Below are positions 1-5,399 of a stretch of 7,422 bases of DNA, piece by piece. The notes under the pieces are model-generated. The model ran no database searches, was not told the origin of the DNA, and saw nothing but the letters and a program-made list of their open reading frames with translations. This DNA is from JAGOME01 sp039812375 (GTDB lineage Bacteria; Actinomycetota; Actinomycetes; Actinomycetales; Dermatophilaceae), in assembly GCA_039812375.1 (NCBI GenBank), contig JBDIAO010000123.1, forward strand, positions 1-7,422, read 5' to 3'. The translations under genes were made by a program, and so were the position numbers. The number at the start of each line of letters is the position of its first letter. The stretch's first letter is position 1.

Positions 1-17
1 GCTCTTCGGTGGGCCAT
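1..17 (-). CDS. possible 5' end of a further gene leaving the left edge (partial)
   Basis: On the minus strand, 22 bases after the co-chaperonin stop codon, there is a near-perfect Shine-Dalgarno string GGAGGTGAT (bases 24-16). An ATG at 17-15 overlaps it and would read M-A-H-R-R before the window ends. The spacing between GGAGG and this ATG is only 2 bases, which is short, so the true start may lie beyond the window edge and this ATG may be incidental. Nothing can be said about the product. Confidence 0.3.
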
Positions 18-39
18 CACCTCCGAGCGTGGTCAGCGC

Positions 40-387
40 TCACAGATACAGGCCGGTCCCGACCTGGCCGCTGATGCTCTCGGCGACCGCGTGCACATCA
101 CGCTCGCGCAGCAGCACGCAGTCTTTGCCGCTGACCTCGACCTCGGCCCGGTCCGCGGGGTCGAACAGGACTCGGTCGCCGATCTGAACCTGGCGCACGT
201 TCGGGCCGGTTGCGACGACTCTGGCCCAGCTCAGTCGTCTGCCGACTTCCGCGGTCGCCGGGATGACAATCCCGCCACCGGATCGGCGCTCCCCGCCCTC
301 CCCGGTGGCGTCGACGAGGATGCGATCATGCAGCATCCGCACCGGCAGCACGCGTGCGGATGCGTCGTCGCTGCTGCGCTGGGCCAC
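40..387 (-). CDS. GroES-family (Cpn10) co-chaperonin paralogue
   Basis: This 115-residue protein carries the Cpn10 fold. It has an LHDRILV strand at about 19-25, a mobile loop ending G-G-I-V-I-P (38-43), and an I-G-D-R-V-L-F strand (69-75) followed by a C-terminal R-E-R-D-V-H-A-V strand (94-101). The hydrophobic tripeptide I40-V41-I42 is what GroES proteins use to dock on GroEL, so binding to a chaperonin is plausible. Between V-V-A-T-G (57-61) and V-Q-I-G-D (67-71) there are only five residues, against about fourteen in E. coli GroES, so the roof beta-hairpin seems absent. About 15 extra N-terminal residues and a tail ending T-G-L-Y-L extend beyond ordinary GroES. The start is GTG at 387, two bases after the DUF3618 stop; GTG at 351 or ATG at 336 are alternatives. 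No groEL is adjacent, so this is probably a stand-alone paralogue, not the main groES. Confidence 0.85.
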   Translation of the reverse strand: MAQRSSDDASARVLPVRMLHDRILVDATGEGGERRSGGGIVIPATAEVGRRLSWARVVATGPNVRQVQIGDRVLFDPADRAEVEVSGKDCVLLRERDVHAVAESISGQVGTGLYL

Positions 388-389
388 TC

Positions 390-677
390 TCAGTCGCCTG
401 CGTGACGCCGGCGGCGCCGACGGCCGCCCCAGACCCGCAAGGCGATCAACGCGGCGACCACTCCTGCAGCTGCGGCGACCCGTTCGATTCGCAGGTCCCC
501 TTCGGGGGTCATCACGACGCCCACGACTTTCTGCCTCAGCGCCTCTTTCTGCTGAGCAATGAGTGCCTGCGGCCGTGCACGCGCGATGAGCTCGTCGACG
601 GTCCCGGCGAGCTTGGCGCGCCGCGCGGCGACGTCGGCCTCCAGTGTCGAGATGGTGGCGGGCTTGGCGTCAGTCAT
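390..677 (-). CDS. DUF3618 domain protein with one C-terminal membrane segment
   Basis: The protein has 95 residues. Residues 10-45 form a charged, probably helical region with the pattern L-E-A-D-V-A-x-x-R-x-x-L-x-x-T-V-D-E-L followed by R-x-R-P, which is the signature I know for DUF3618. A hydrophobic stretch at about 67-84 then ends in a run of six arginines (86-91), which the positive-inside rule would place in the cytoplasm. There is no signal peptide or recognisable catalytic motif. The ATG at 677 follows a good ribosome site (AGGA, 7 bases away). The gene lies 27 bases after the peroxiredoxin and 2 bases before the GroES-like gene, so all three are probably co-transcribed. DUF3618 proteins are common in Actinobacteria and have no established function; a role at the membrane is inferred only. 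Confidence 0.8.
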   Translation of the reverse strand: MTDAKPATISTLEADVAARRAKLAGTVDELIARARPQALIAQQKEALRQKVVGVVMTPEGDLRIERVAAAAGVVAALIALRVWGGRRRRRRHAGD

Positions 678-704
678 CGGTTCGTCCTCACTGAAGTCGC
701 GTCC

Positions 705-1175
705 TCACTCAAGACCGAGGTCGCGGCGCACCTTCGCCACGTGGCCCGTGGCCTTCACGTTGTACCACGCATGAGCGACCTTGCCTTGCGGGTCGACGAC
801 GAACGTGGAACGGATCACACCTTGCACGACCTTGCCATAGAGCTTCTTCTCTCCGTAGGCACCCCATGCTCTCATCACCGCCCTGTCGGGGTCGGAGACC
901 AACATGATGCTCAGGTGGTCCCGCTCACGGAAGGCTGCGAGCTTGCCGCGGGCATCCGGGGAGATGCCGATCACCGCATACCCATGGGCCGTCAGCGCCT
1001 CGAGCGAGTCGCTGAAGTCACAGGCCTGCGTCGTGCACCCTGGGGTCATCGCCGCGGGATAGAAGTAGACGATCAGGTTGCGGCCCCGGAAGTCGGACAA
1101 GGAGACGGTGGCACCGGTGTCGTCGGCGAGGGTGAAGTCGGGGGCAGGGTCTCCCGGGTGCAGGCGGTCGGCCAT
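705..1175 (-). CDS. bcp: thioredoxin-dependent peroxiredoxin, Bcp/PrxQ type
   Basis: This 156-residue protein is full length for the Bcp/PrxQ subfamily, which reduces hydrogen peroxide and organic hydroperoxides using thioredoxin. The N-terminal G-D-x-A-P-D-F-T-L (8-16) is the usual peroxiredoxin opening. The active site is T-P-G-C-T-T-Q-A-C (44-52): C47 is the expected peroxidatic cysteine, and C52 five residues later is the resolving cysteine of the atypical 2-Cys type. S-T-F-V-V-D-P-Q-G further on is the conserved strand near the catalytic arginine. It should be a monomeric cytosolic enzyme. The ATG at 1175 is preceded by GAGGAG at a spacing of 8 bases. It is the first gene of a set with DUF3618 and the GroES-like gene downstream, separated from rdgB by a 114-base gap that holds a hairpin and a candidate promoter. 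Confidence 0.95.
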   Translation of the reverse strand: MADRLHPGDPAPDFTLADDTGATVSLSDFRGRNLIVYFYPAAMTPGCTTQACDFSDSLEALTAHGYAVIGISPDARGKLAAFRERDHLSIMLVSDPDRAVMRAWGAYGEKKLYGKVVQGVIRSTFVVDPQGKVAHAWYNVKATGHVAKVRRDLGLE

Positions 1176-1205
1176 GACGGGTCTCCTCGGGTCGGGGTCG
1201 CGCCC

Positions 1206-1211
1206 AACCTA
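1206..1211 (-). promoter_or_regulatory. candidate -10 element for the bcp set
   Basis: On the minus strand TAGGTT fits the actinobacterial TANNNT -10 pattern and sits about 30 bases before the bcp ATG, which would give a leader of about 24 bases containing the GAGGAG ribosome site. No good -35 hexamer is visible at 16-19 bases upstream, so the call is weak. It supports independent transcription of bcp, DUF3618 and the GroES-like gene. Confidence 0.3.
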
Positions 1212-1256
1212 CCCGGATCCGCGGTGTCTGCGGTCGCCAGATCCCAGTTCGCTCAC

Positions 1257-1283
1257 GCCGGGAGTGCCGGTGTCACTCCCGGC
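1257..1283 (-). terminator. hairpin after rdgB, candidate transcription terminator
   Basis: A perfect 9-base inverted repeat (GCCGGGAGT at 1257-1265 and ACTCCCGGC at 1275-1283) encloses a 9-base loop and begins six bases past the rdgB stop on the minus strand. There is no T-tract after it, which is common for GC-rich actinobacterial terminators but lowers certainty. A second, mutually exclusive pairing (ACGCCG at 1255-1260 with CGGCGT at 1285-1290) is also possible. Confidence 0.5.
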
Positions 1284-1289
1284 ACGGCG

Positions 1290-1937
1290 TCACCCCGGGA
1301 TGGCATCGCGATGCTCCCGAAGGCTGGAGGCCAACAACTGGAACGCCCGGCCCCGGTGCGAGATCGCGTTCTTCTCGGCATCCGTGTGCTCCGCGAGCGT
1401 CCTGGTCTCGCCATCGGGCACGAAGATCGGGTCGTAGCCGAATCCGCCGCTCCCTCGGGCGCTGCGCCCGAGCCGGCCCCTGACCGTCCCCTCAGCTACC
1501 TCGATCCGCCCATCGGGGAGGGCGAGGACGGCGGCACAGACGAAAGCCGCATCACGGTGCTCTTCAGGGACGTCAGCGAGCTGTTCGAGGAGCAGGTCGA
1601 GGTTGGCCCGGTCCTTCTCGACCCTTGAGGCACCCGCTCCGGCGCGCGAACCGGACCATCGAGCCGAGAACACTCCTGGCGCACCACCGAGCACGTCGAC
1701 TGCCAGCCCGGAGTCGTCGGCGAGCGCGGACAATCCGGTCGCCTGCGCGACCGCACGGGCCTTGAGGGTCGCGTTGCCGAGGAACGTCACCTCGGTCTCT
1801 GCCACGTCGGGGACCTGTGGGTATGCCGTCAGCGCGACGATTTCCAGGTCCAGTTCGGCGACGACGTCGCCGAGGATCTGCCGGAGCTCGTGCACCTTGT
1901 GTTCGTTGCGGGTGGCCAGCACGATCTGGCGCGTCAT
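1290..1937 (-). CDS. rdgB: RdgB/HAM1 family non-canonical purine NTP pyrophosphatase
   Basis: The 215-residue product is a full-length ITPase-family enzyme that hydrolyses XTP, dITP and ITP to the monophosphate and pyrophosphate, keeping deaminated purines out of DNA and RNA. The N-terminal L-A-T-R-N-E-H-K (7-14) is the substrate-binding signature, D-D-S-G-L at 74-78 holds the catalytic aspartate region, G-F-G-Y-D-P-I-F at 165-172 binds the nucleotide, and E-K-N-A-I-S-H-R-G (188-196) is the base-recognition motif. All key residues are present. The chosen start is the ATG at 1937, which overlaps the rph stop as ATGA and has GAGG 9 bases upstream. The reading frame stays open further upstream inside rph, but that extension is arginine- and proline-rich and unrelated to the family. 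It is the last gene of the murI operon. Confidence 0.96.
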   Translation of the reverse strand: MTRQIVLATRNEHKVHELRQILGDVVAELDLEIVALTAYPQVPDVAETEVTFLGNATLKARAVAQATGLSALADDSGLAVDVLGGAPGVFSARWSGSRAGAGASRVEKDRANLDLLLEQLADVPEEHRDAAFVCAAVLALPDGRIEVAEGTVRGRLGRSARGSGGFGYDPIFVPDGETRTLAEHTDAEKNAISHRGRAFQLLASSLREHRDAIPG

Positions 1938-2680
1938 TGCCGTGACCTCACTGGGGCAGCCAACGCCTCCCTCTGAAGCCGGGTGAGCTGTTCGCACCCA
2001 CGACCGGCGAGCTCCAGGAGGCGGTCGAGCAGGATCCGATCGAAGGGGTCCCCCTCGGCAGTGCCCTGGACCTCGACGAACCGTCCGTCGCCGGTCATGA
2101 CCACGTTCATGTCGGTGTGGGCAGACACGTCCTCGGGGTAGTCCAGGTCGAGGACGGCGGTCCCGTCGACGATACCGACGGAAATCGCCGCCACCGAACC
2201 GATCAGCGGGTGGGCGCCGGCGGGGATCAGGTCGCGGTCTCGGGCGTCGGCGATTGCATCCGCGAGGGCGAGGTAGGCACCGGTGATGGACGCGGTGCGA
2301 GTCCCACCGTCGGCCTGGAGGACGTCGCAGTCGAGGATGATCGTGTTCTCCCCCAACGCTTCCATGTCGATGACTGCCCGTAGGCTGCGTCCGATGAGGC
2401 GGGAGATCTCGTGGGTGCGGCCACCGATCCGGCCCCTGCGGGATTCCCGGTCGGAGCGGGTGTTCGTCGAGCGAGGGAGCATCTCGTACTCGGCGGTCAC
2501 CCACCCCTTGCCTTGGCCTTTGAGCCAGCGGGGGACGCCCGGGGTGAAGGATGCGGCGCAGAGGACCCGGGTGCGGCCGAACTCGACGAGGACCGAGCCC
2601 TCGGCATGATCAAGCCAGCCGCGGCTAAACCTGACCGTGCGCAGTTGGTCTACATCTCGTCCGTCGTGGCGGGTTGTCAC
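1934..2680 (-). CDS. rph: ribonuclease PH
   Basis: RNase PH is a phosphorolytic 3'-to-5' exoribonuclease that trims tRNA 3' ends, usually as a hexamer in the cytosol. With a GTG start at 2680 the protein has 248 residues, near the normal family length. The opening T-R-H-D-G-R matches the usual N-terminus, K-G-Q-G-K-G-W-V-T-A-E-Y follows at about 54-65, G-G-R-T at 86-89 and G-G-T-R-T at 125-129 supply the phosphate-binding arginines, and D184 and D190 (E-D-V ... T-D-M-N-V-V) are the expected metal ligands. A longer reading from GTG 2713, immediately after the upstream hydrolase stop, would add 11 residues that do not look conserved; neither start has a strong ribosome site. The 3' end overlaps rdgB by 4 bases. 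Confidence 0.95.
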   Translation of the reverse strand: MTTRHDGRDVDQLRTVRFSRGWLDHAEGSVLVEFGRTRVLCAASFTPGVPRWLKGQGKGWVTAEYEMLPRSTNTRSDRESRRGRIGGRTHEISRLIGRSLRAVIDMEALGENTIILDCDVLQADGGTRTASITGAYLALADAIADARDRDLIPAGAHPLIGSVAAISVGIVDGTAVLDLDYPEDVSAHTDMNVVMTGDGRFVEVQGTAEGDPFDRILLDRLLELAGRGCEQLTRLQREALAAPVRSRQ

Positions 2681-2713
2681 GCCTGACAGGGTAGGCGCAC
2701 CGATCCAGCGCAC

Positions 2714-3481
2714 TCAGATCGGGTAGGTGGCTCCGGGCTCGGCGAGCTCGACGGCACCAGGCCAGACGTCGGCGGCCTGGGCGCGGCACACCTGCGGGTC
2801 GTTCCACACCGGGATATGAGTGAGCATGAGACGGCGCACGCCACCAGCGGCCAGAGCCGCCTGAGCTGCCCGCGCTCCGGTGAGATGGATGCCCCGTTCG
2901 GCATCCCGGCCCTCGACGAACGCACTGTCCATCAGGGCCAGGTCGGCGCCGGTGAGCAGCGGGGTCAGGTTGTCGCAGGAGTCGGTGTCCCCACTGAACG
3001 CGACAGTCGATGCTCCGTCGCTGACCCGGTAGCCATAGGCCTCGACCGGGTGGCGGACGGCATACGGGGTGATCGTCAGCGAGCCCACGGTCACCGGTTC
3101 CGTGTGGGCCACCTCGCTCACCCGCAGGTGTTTGGCCACCTGGTTGGCCTTGGATCCGTAGTACATCCGAACGAGTTGGTCGAAGGTACCGGTCGGACCG
3201 AACACCGGTAGCGGGGTGGTCATCGGGCCGCCGGGCCGGTACTTGCGAAGGACGTAGAGGCCGCACAGGTCGGCGCAGTGGTCCGGATGCAGGTGGGTGA
3301 GGAAGACCGCGTCCAGATCGGCCGGGTCCCAGTGGCGCTGGAGCGCACCCAGGGCGCCGTTGCCCAGGTCGATGAGGATGCTCCAGACCCGCCCGCCGTC
3401 ATCGGCCTGGATCAGGTAACACGAAGCGGGCGAAGCGGGGCCGGCAAAGGAGCCGGAGCACCCGATCACCGTGAGTCTCAT
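2714..3481 (-). CDS. metallo-beta-lactamase-fold hydrolase, Rv1339-like cyclic nucleotide phosphodiesterase family
   Basis: The protein has 255 residues and all expected metal ligands of the metallo-beta-lactamase fold: T-H-L-H-P-D-H at 62-68 (H63, H65, D67, H68), H144, D165 in F-S-G-D-T, and a final H222. H199 in G-I-H-L-T-G is a further candidate. It opens with M-R-L-T-V-I-G-C-S-G-S, as in M. tuberculosis Rv1339, which occupies the same place between murI and rph and has been reported to hydrolyse cyclic AMP. The same activity is therefore likely here but not proven; a tRNase Z-like or other phosphodiester substrate is the alternative. No signal peptide or membrane segment is seen. The ATG at 3481 overlaps the murI stop by 4 bases and has a strong GGGAGGGAGGG ribosome site 7 bases upstream, so its expression may exceed that of murI. 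Confidence 0.88.
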   Translation of the reverse strand: MRLTVIGCSGSFAGPASPASCYLIQADDGGRVWSILIDLGNGALGALQRHWDPADLDAVFLTHLHPDHCADLCGLYVLRKYRPGGPMTTPLPVFGPTGTFDQLVRMYYGSKANQVAKHLRVSEVAHTEPVTVGSLTITPYAVRHPVEAYGYRVSDGASTVAFSGDTDSCDNLTPLLTGADLALMDSAFVEGRDAERGIHLTGARAAQAALAAGGVRRLMLTHIPVWNDPQVCRAQAADVWPGAVELAEPGATYPI

Positions 3482-4302
3482 GGGGTAACCCTCCCTCCCA
3501 TCGCCCGGGCGCGGTACACATCGCCGATGTGGGATCCGACACCCAGGAACCGGGTCGCCAGCCGACGGAACTCTTCGGGGTCACCGGTCGTGGTGAACCC
3601 GTGGACCGGCGCCGGTAGGTGGTCTGGGCGGAGCAGCTCGGCGTCGGCAAGCACGCGATAGACATCCTTGGCGGTCTCCTCAGCGGACGAGACCAAGCTC
3701 ACCTCCTCCCCCACGACGTACTGGATGACCCCGGTGAGCAGCGGGTAGTGGGTACAGCCCAGAACGAGGGTGTCGATGCCGTCCTCAACCAGGGGAGTGA
3801 GGTATCCACGCGCCACTCCGATGAGCTCTGGACCGCCGGTGATCCCGGACTCGACGAACTCGACAAAGCGTGGACAGGGCGCGCTGATGACCTCCAAGTG
3901 AGGCGCCGCCGCGAAGGCGTCGAGATAGGCTCCGGACTGGTGTGTCCCCACCGTGGAGATGACCCCGATCCGCCCGTTGCGGGTCGCCGCGGCCGCCCGC
4001 CGCACCGCGGGTCGGATGACCTCGACGACGGGCACGTCGTAGCGTTCCCGCGCATCGTGCAGGACCGCCGCACTCGCGGTGTTGCAGGCGATGACGAGGA
4101 TCTTCACCCCGTGGTCGACAAGCCGGTCAAGGCACTCCAAGGCGAACGCCCTGGTCTGTGCGATCGGGCGCGGACCATAGGGCGCGCGCTCGGTGTCGCC
4201 GAAGTAGGCGACCGACTCGTGCGGCAACTGGTCGAGGATGGCCCGCATGACCGTCAGGCCGCCGTAGCCGGAGTCGAAGACCCCGATGGGCGCATCCGTC
4301 AC
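3478..4302 (-). CDS. murI: glutamate racemase
   Basis: Glutamate racemase interconverts L- and D-glutamate, supplying D-glutamate for peptidoglycan stem peptides; it is cofactor-independent and cytosolic. The 274-residue protein is of normal length. Both catalytic cysteines are in their signature motifs: C73 in A-C-N-T-A-S and C183 in L-G-C-T-H-Y-P-L-L. The substrate-binding D10-S11 (F-D-S-G-x-G-G) and H185 are also present. The GTG at 4302 is the natural start, since I-G-V-F-D-S-G follows at once. No convincing ribosome site precedes it, but a TAGGCT -10 hexamer ends 8 bases upstream, so the message may be leaderless. It is the first gene of the murI - hydrolase - rph - rdgB operon and is divergent from the dehydratase pair. 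Confidence 0.96.
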   Translation of the reverse strand: MTDAPIGVFDSGYGGLTVMRAILDQLPHESVAYFGDTERAPYGPRPIAQTRAFALECLDRLVDHGVKILVIACNTASAAVLHDARERYDVPVVEVIRPAVRRAAAATRNGRIGVISTVGTHQSGAYLDAFAAAPHLEVISAPCPRFVEFVESGITGGPELIGVARGYLTPLVEDGIDTLVLGCTHYPLLTGVIQYVVGEEVSLVSSAEETAKDVYRVLADAELLRPDHLPAPVHGFTTTGDPEEFRRLATRFLGVGSHIGDVYRARAMGGRVTP

Positions 4303-4309
4303 ACGGCCC

Positions 4310-4315
4310 AGCCTA
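4310..4315 (-). promoter_or_regulatory. -10 element for murI, probably leaderless
   Basis: On the minus strand TAGGCT matches the actinobacterial TANNNT -10 pattern. Seven bases (GGGCCGT) separate it from the murI GTG, placing the expected transcription start on the start codon itself. The hexamer 17 bases further upstream, CTGGTC, is only a poor -35, which is common in Actinobacteria. The absence of a Shine-Dalgarno sequence before murI fits leaderless translation. Confidence 0.45.
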
Positions 4316-4318
4316 GGA

Positions 4319-4336
4319 GGTCACGCCAGGTTGACC
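4319..4336. repeat. interrupted palindrome GGTCA-N8-TGACC in the divergent murI/gmd region
   Basis: Perfect 5-base arms separated by 8 bases lie between the two divergent genes, just upstream of the murI -10 and over its -35 region. This geometry would suit a dimeric regulator, but arms of this length can arise by chance. The rest of the 108-base gap shows no clear plus-strand promoter: TTGACC at 4331-4336 resembles a -35, but no TANNNT lies at the right distance. Confidence 0.2.
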
Positions 4337-4410
4337 AGCGGTAAGGCCGCCATGGGCTGCACGATCCTCTGAGACACTGGACGCCCGAACCAACAGGAAA
4401 GGGACAGGCG

Positions 4411-5394
4411 TTGCCGAGCGCGCTCATCAGCGGGATCACCGGCCAGGACGGCCTCTATCTCTCCGAACTGCTGCTCGCGAAGGGCTACGAGGTGCACGGG
4501 ATCATCCGTGGCCAGAACAACCCCAAGCGTGAGCTCGTCGAGGCTCTGGTCCCTGACGTGGTCCTGCACACCGCAGACCTCACCGACCTGTCCAGCCTCA
4601 TCCGGGTCCTCAACGTCAGCGACCCAGACGAGGTCTACAACCTCGGCGCGATCTCGTTTGTGGCCTACTCGTGGGAGAACGCTCACCTGACCACCCAGGT
4701 GACCGGCAACGGGGTGCTCAACATGCTCGAGGCGCTCCGGTTGCATGCCGGATCGGATCCGGGCCGGATCCGGTTCTATCAGGCGAGTAGTTCGGAGATG
4801 TTCGGCAAGGCCCAGGCTGTCCCACAGAACGAGCGCACCTTGCTCTGGCCGCGCTCGCCCTACGGCGTGGCCAAGGTGTACGGGCACTACATGACCATCA
4901 ACTACCGCGAGTCCTATGGGATGCACGCGAGTTCGGGGATCCTGTTCAACCACGAATCTCCCCGCCGGGGACCGGAGTTCGTCACCCGCAAGGTCTCCAT
5001 GGCGGTCGCCCGGATCGCGCGCGGTCTGCAGGACACCCTGGTCATGGGCAACCTCGACGCCCGGAGGGACTGGGGTTTTGCTGGGGACTACGTCGAGGGC
5101 ATGTGGCGGATGCTCCAACAGCGACACGGGGACGACTACGTCCTGGCCACGGGCGTCACCCATTCGATCCGCGACCTGCTCGACATCGCCTTCGCCCGCA
5201 TCGGTATCGAGGACTGGACCAGGCACGTGGTCCAGGACCCCCGGTTCATCCGCCCCGCCGAGGTCGATCTGCTCGTCGGCGACGCCAGCAAGGCCCGCGA
5301 GGTCCTCGGCTGGGCGCCGCGGGTGAGTTTCGAGGACCTCGTGGCGATGATGGTCGATGCGGACCTGGCCGAACTCGACCGCTCCAGGTCCTGA
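4411..5394 (+). CDS. gmd: GDP-mannose 4,6-dehydratase (first of tandem pair)
   Basis: The enzyme converts GDP-D-mannose to GDP-4-keto-6-deoxy-D-mannose, the branch point to GDP-fucose, GDP-rhamnose, GDP-perosamine and related sugars. This is a 327-residue extended short-chain dehydrogenase. G-I-T-G-Q-D-G (8-14) is the GMD form of the NADP-binding Gly motif. The catalytic set is S127 (threonine in E. coli Gmd), E129, Y151 and K155 (S-S-S-E-M-F-G; S-P-Y-G-V-A-K). F-N-H-E-S-P-R-R at 179-186, followed by F-V-T-R-K, and G-N-L-D-A-R-R-D-W-G at 213-222 are hallmarks separating GMD from the GDP-4-keto-6-deoxymannose reductases. The start is a TTG at 4411 after an AGGAAAGGGA purine-rich stretch; no better start fits the Rossmann opening. 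It is shorter than E. coli Gmd (373). The second dehydratase follows after 5 bases. Confidence 0.93.
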   Translation: MPSALISGITGQDGLYLSELLLAKGYEVHGIIRGQNNPKRELVEALVPDVVLHTADLTDLSSLIRVLNVSDPDEVYNLGAISFVAYSWENAHLTTQVTGNGVLNMLEALRLHAGSDPGRIRFYQASSSEMFGKAQAVPQNERTLLWPRSPYGVAKVYGHYMTINYRESYGMHASSGILFNHESPRRGPEFVTRKVSMAVARIARGLQDTLVMGNLDARRDWGFAGDYVEGMWRMLQQRHGDDYVLATGVTHSIRDLLDIAFARIGIEDWTRHVVQDPRFIRPAEVDLLVGDASKAREVLGWAPRVSFEDLVAMMVDADLAELDRSRS

Positions 5395-5399
5395 TCGTC

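Noticed and set aside
1176..1289. tRNA gene between bcp and rdgB
   Set aside because: No cloverleaf, TTCGA-type T-loop or anticodon stem could be found in the gap.
354..1628. 424-codon open frame on the plus strand across the co-chaperonin, DUF3618, bcp and rdgB region
   Set aside because: It is antisense to several well-recognised genes, its product resembles no family I know, and long antisense frames are common in GC-rich DNA.
1938..2504. Upstream extension of the rdgB frame inside rph
   Set aside because: The added residues are Arg/Pro-rich frame-shifted reading of rph; the RdgB family begins at the ATG at 1937.
4748..4773. Repeated CGGATC units inside the first dehydratase
   Set aside because: They are short, lie within a good coding frame and are explained by Arg/Ile/Gly codons in GC-rich sequence.
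4321..5226. 301-codon open frame on the minus strand opposite the first dehydratase
   Set aside because: It is an antisense shadow of a gene with clear catalytic motifs; the product is low-complexity and has no recognisable domain.
5103..5399. Upstream extension of the second dehydratase frame inside the first
   Set aside because: The extension reads the first dehydratase out of frame; homology begins at GTG 5400.
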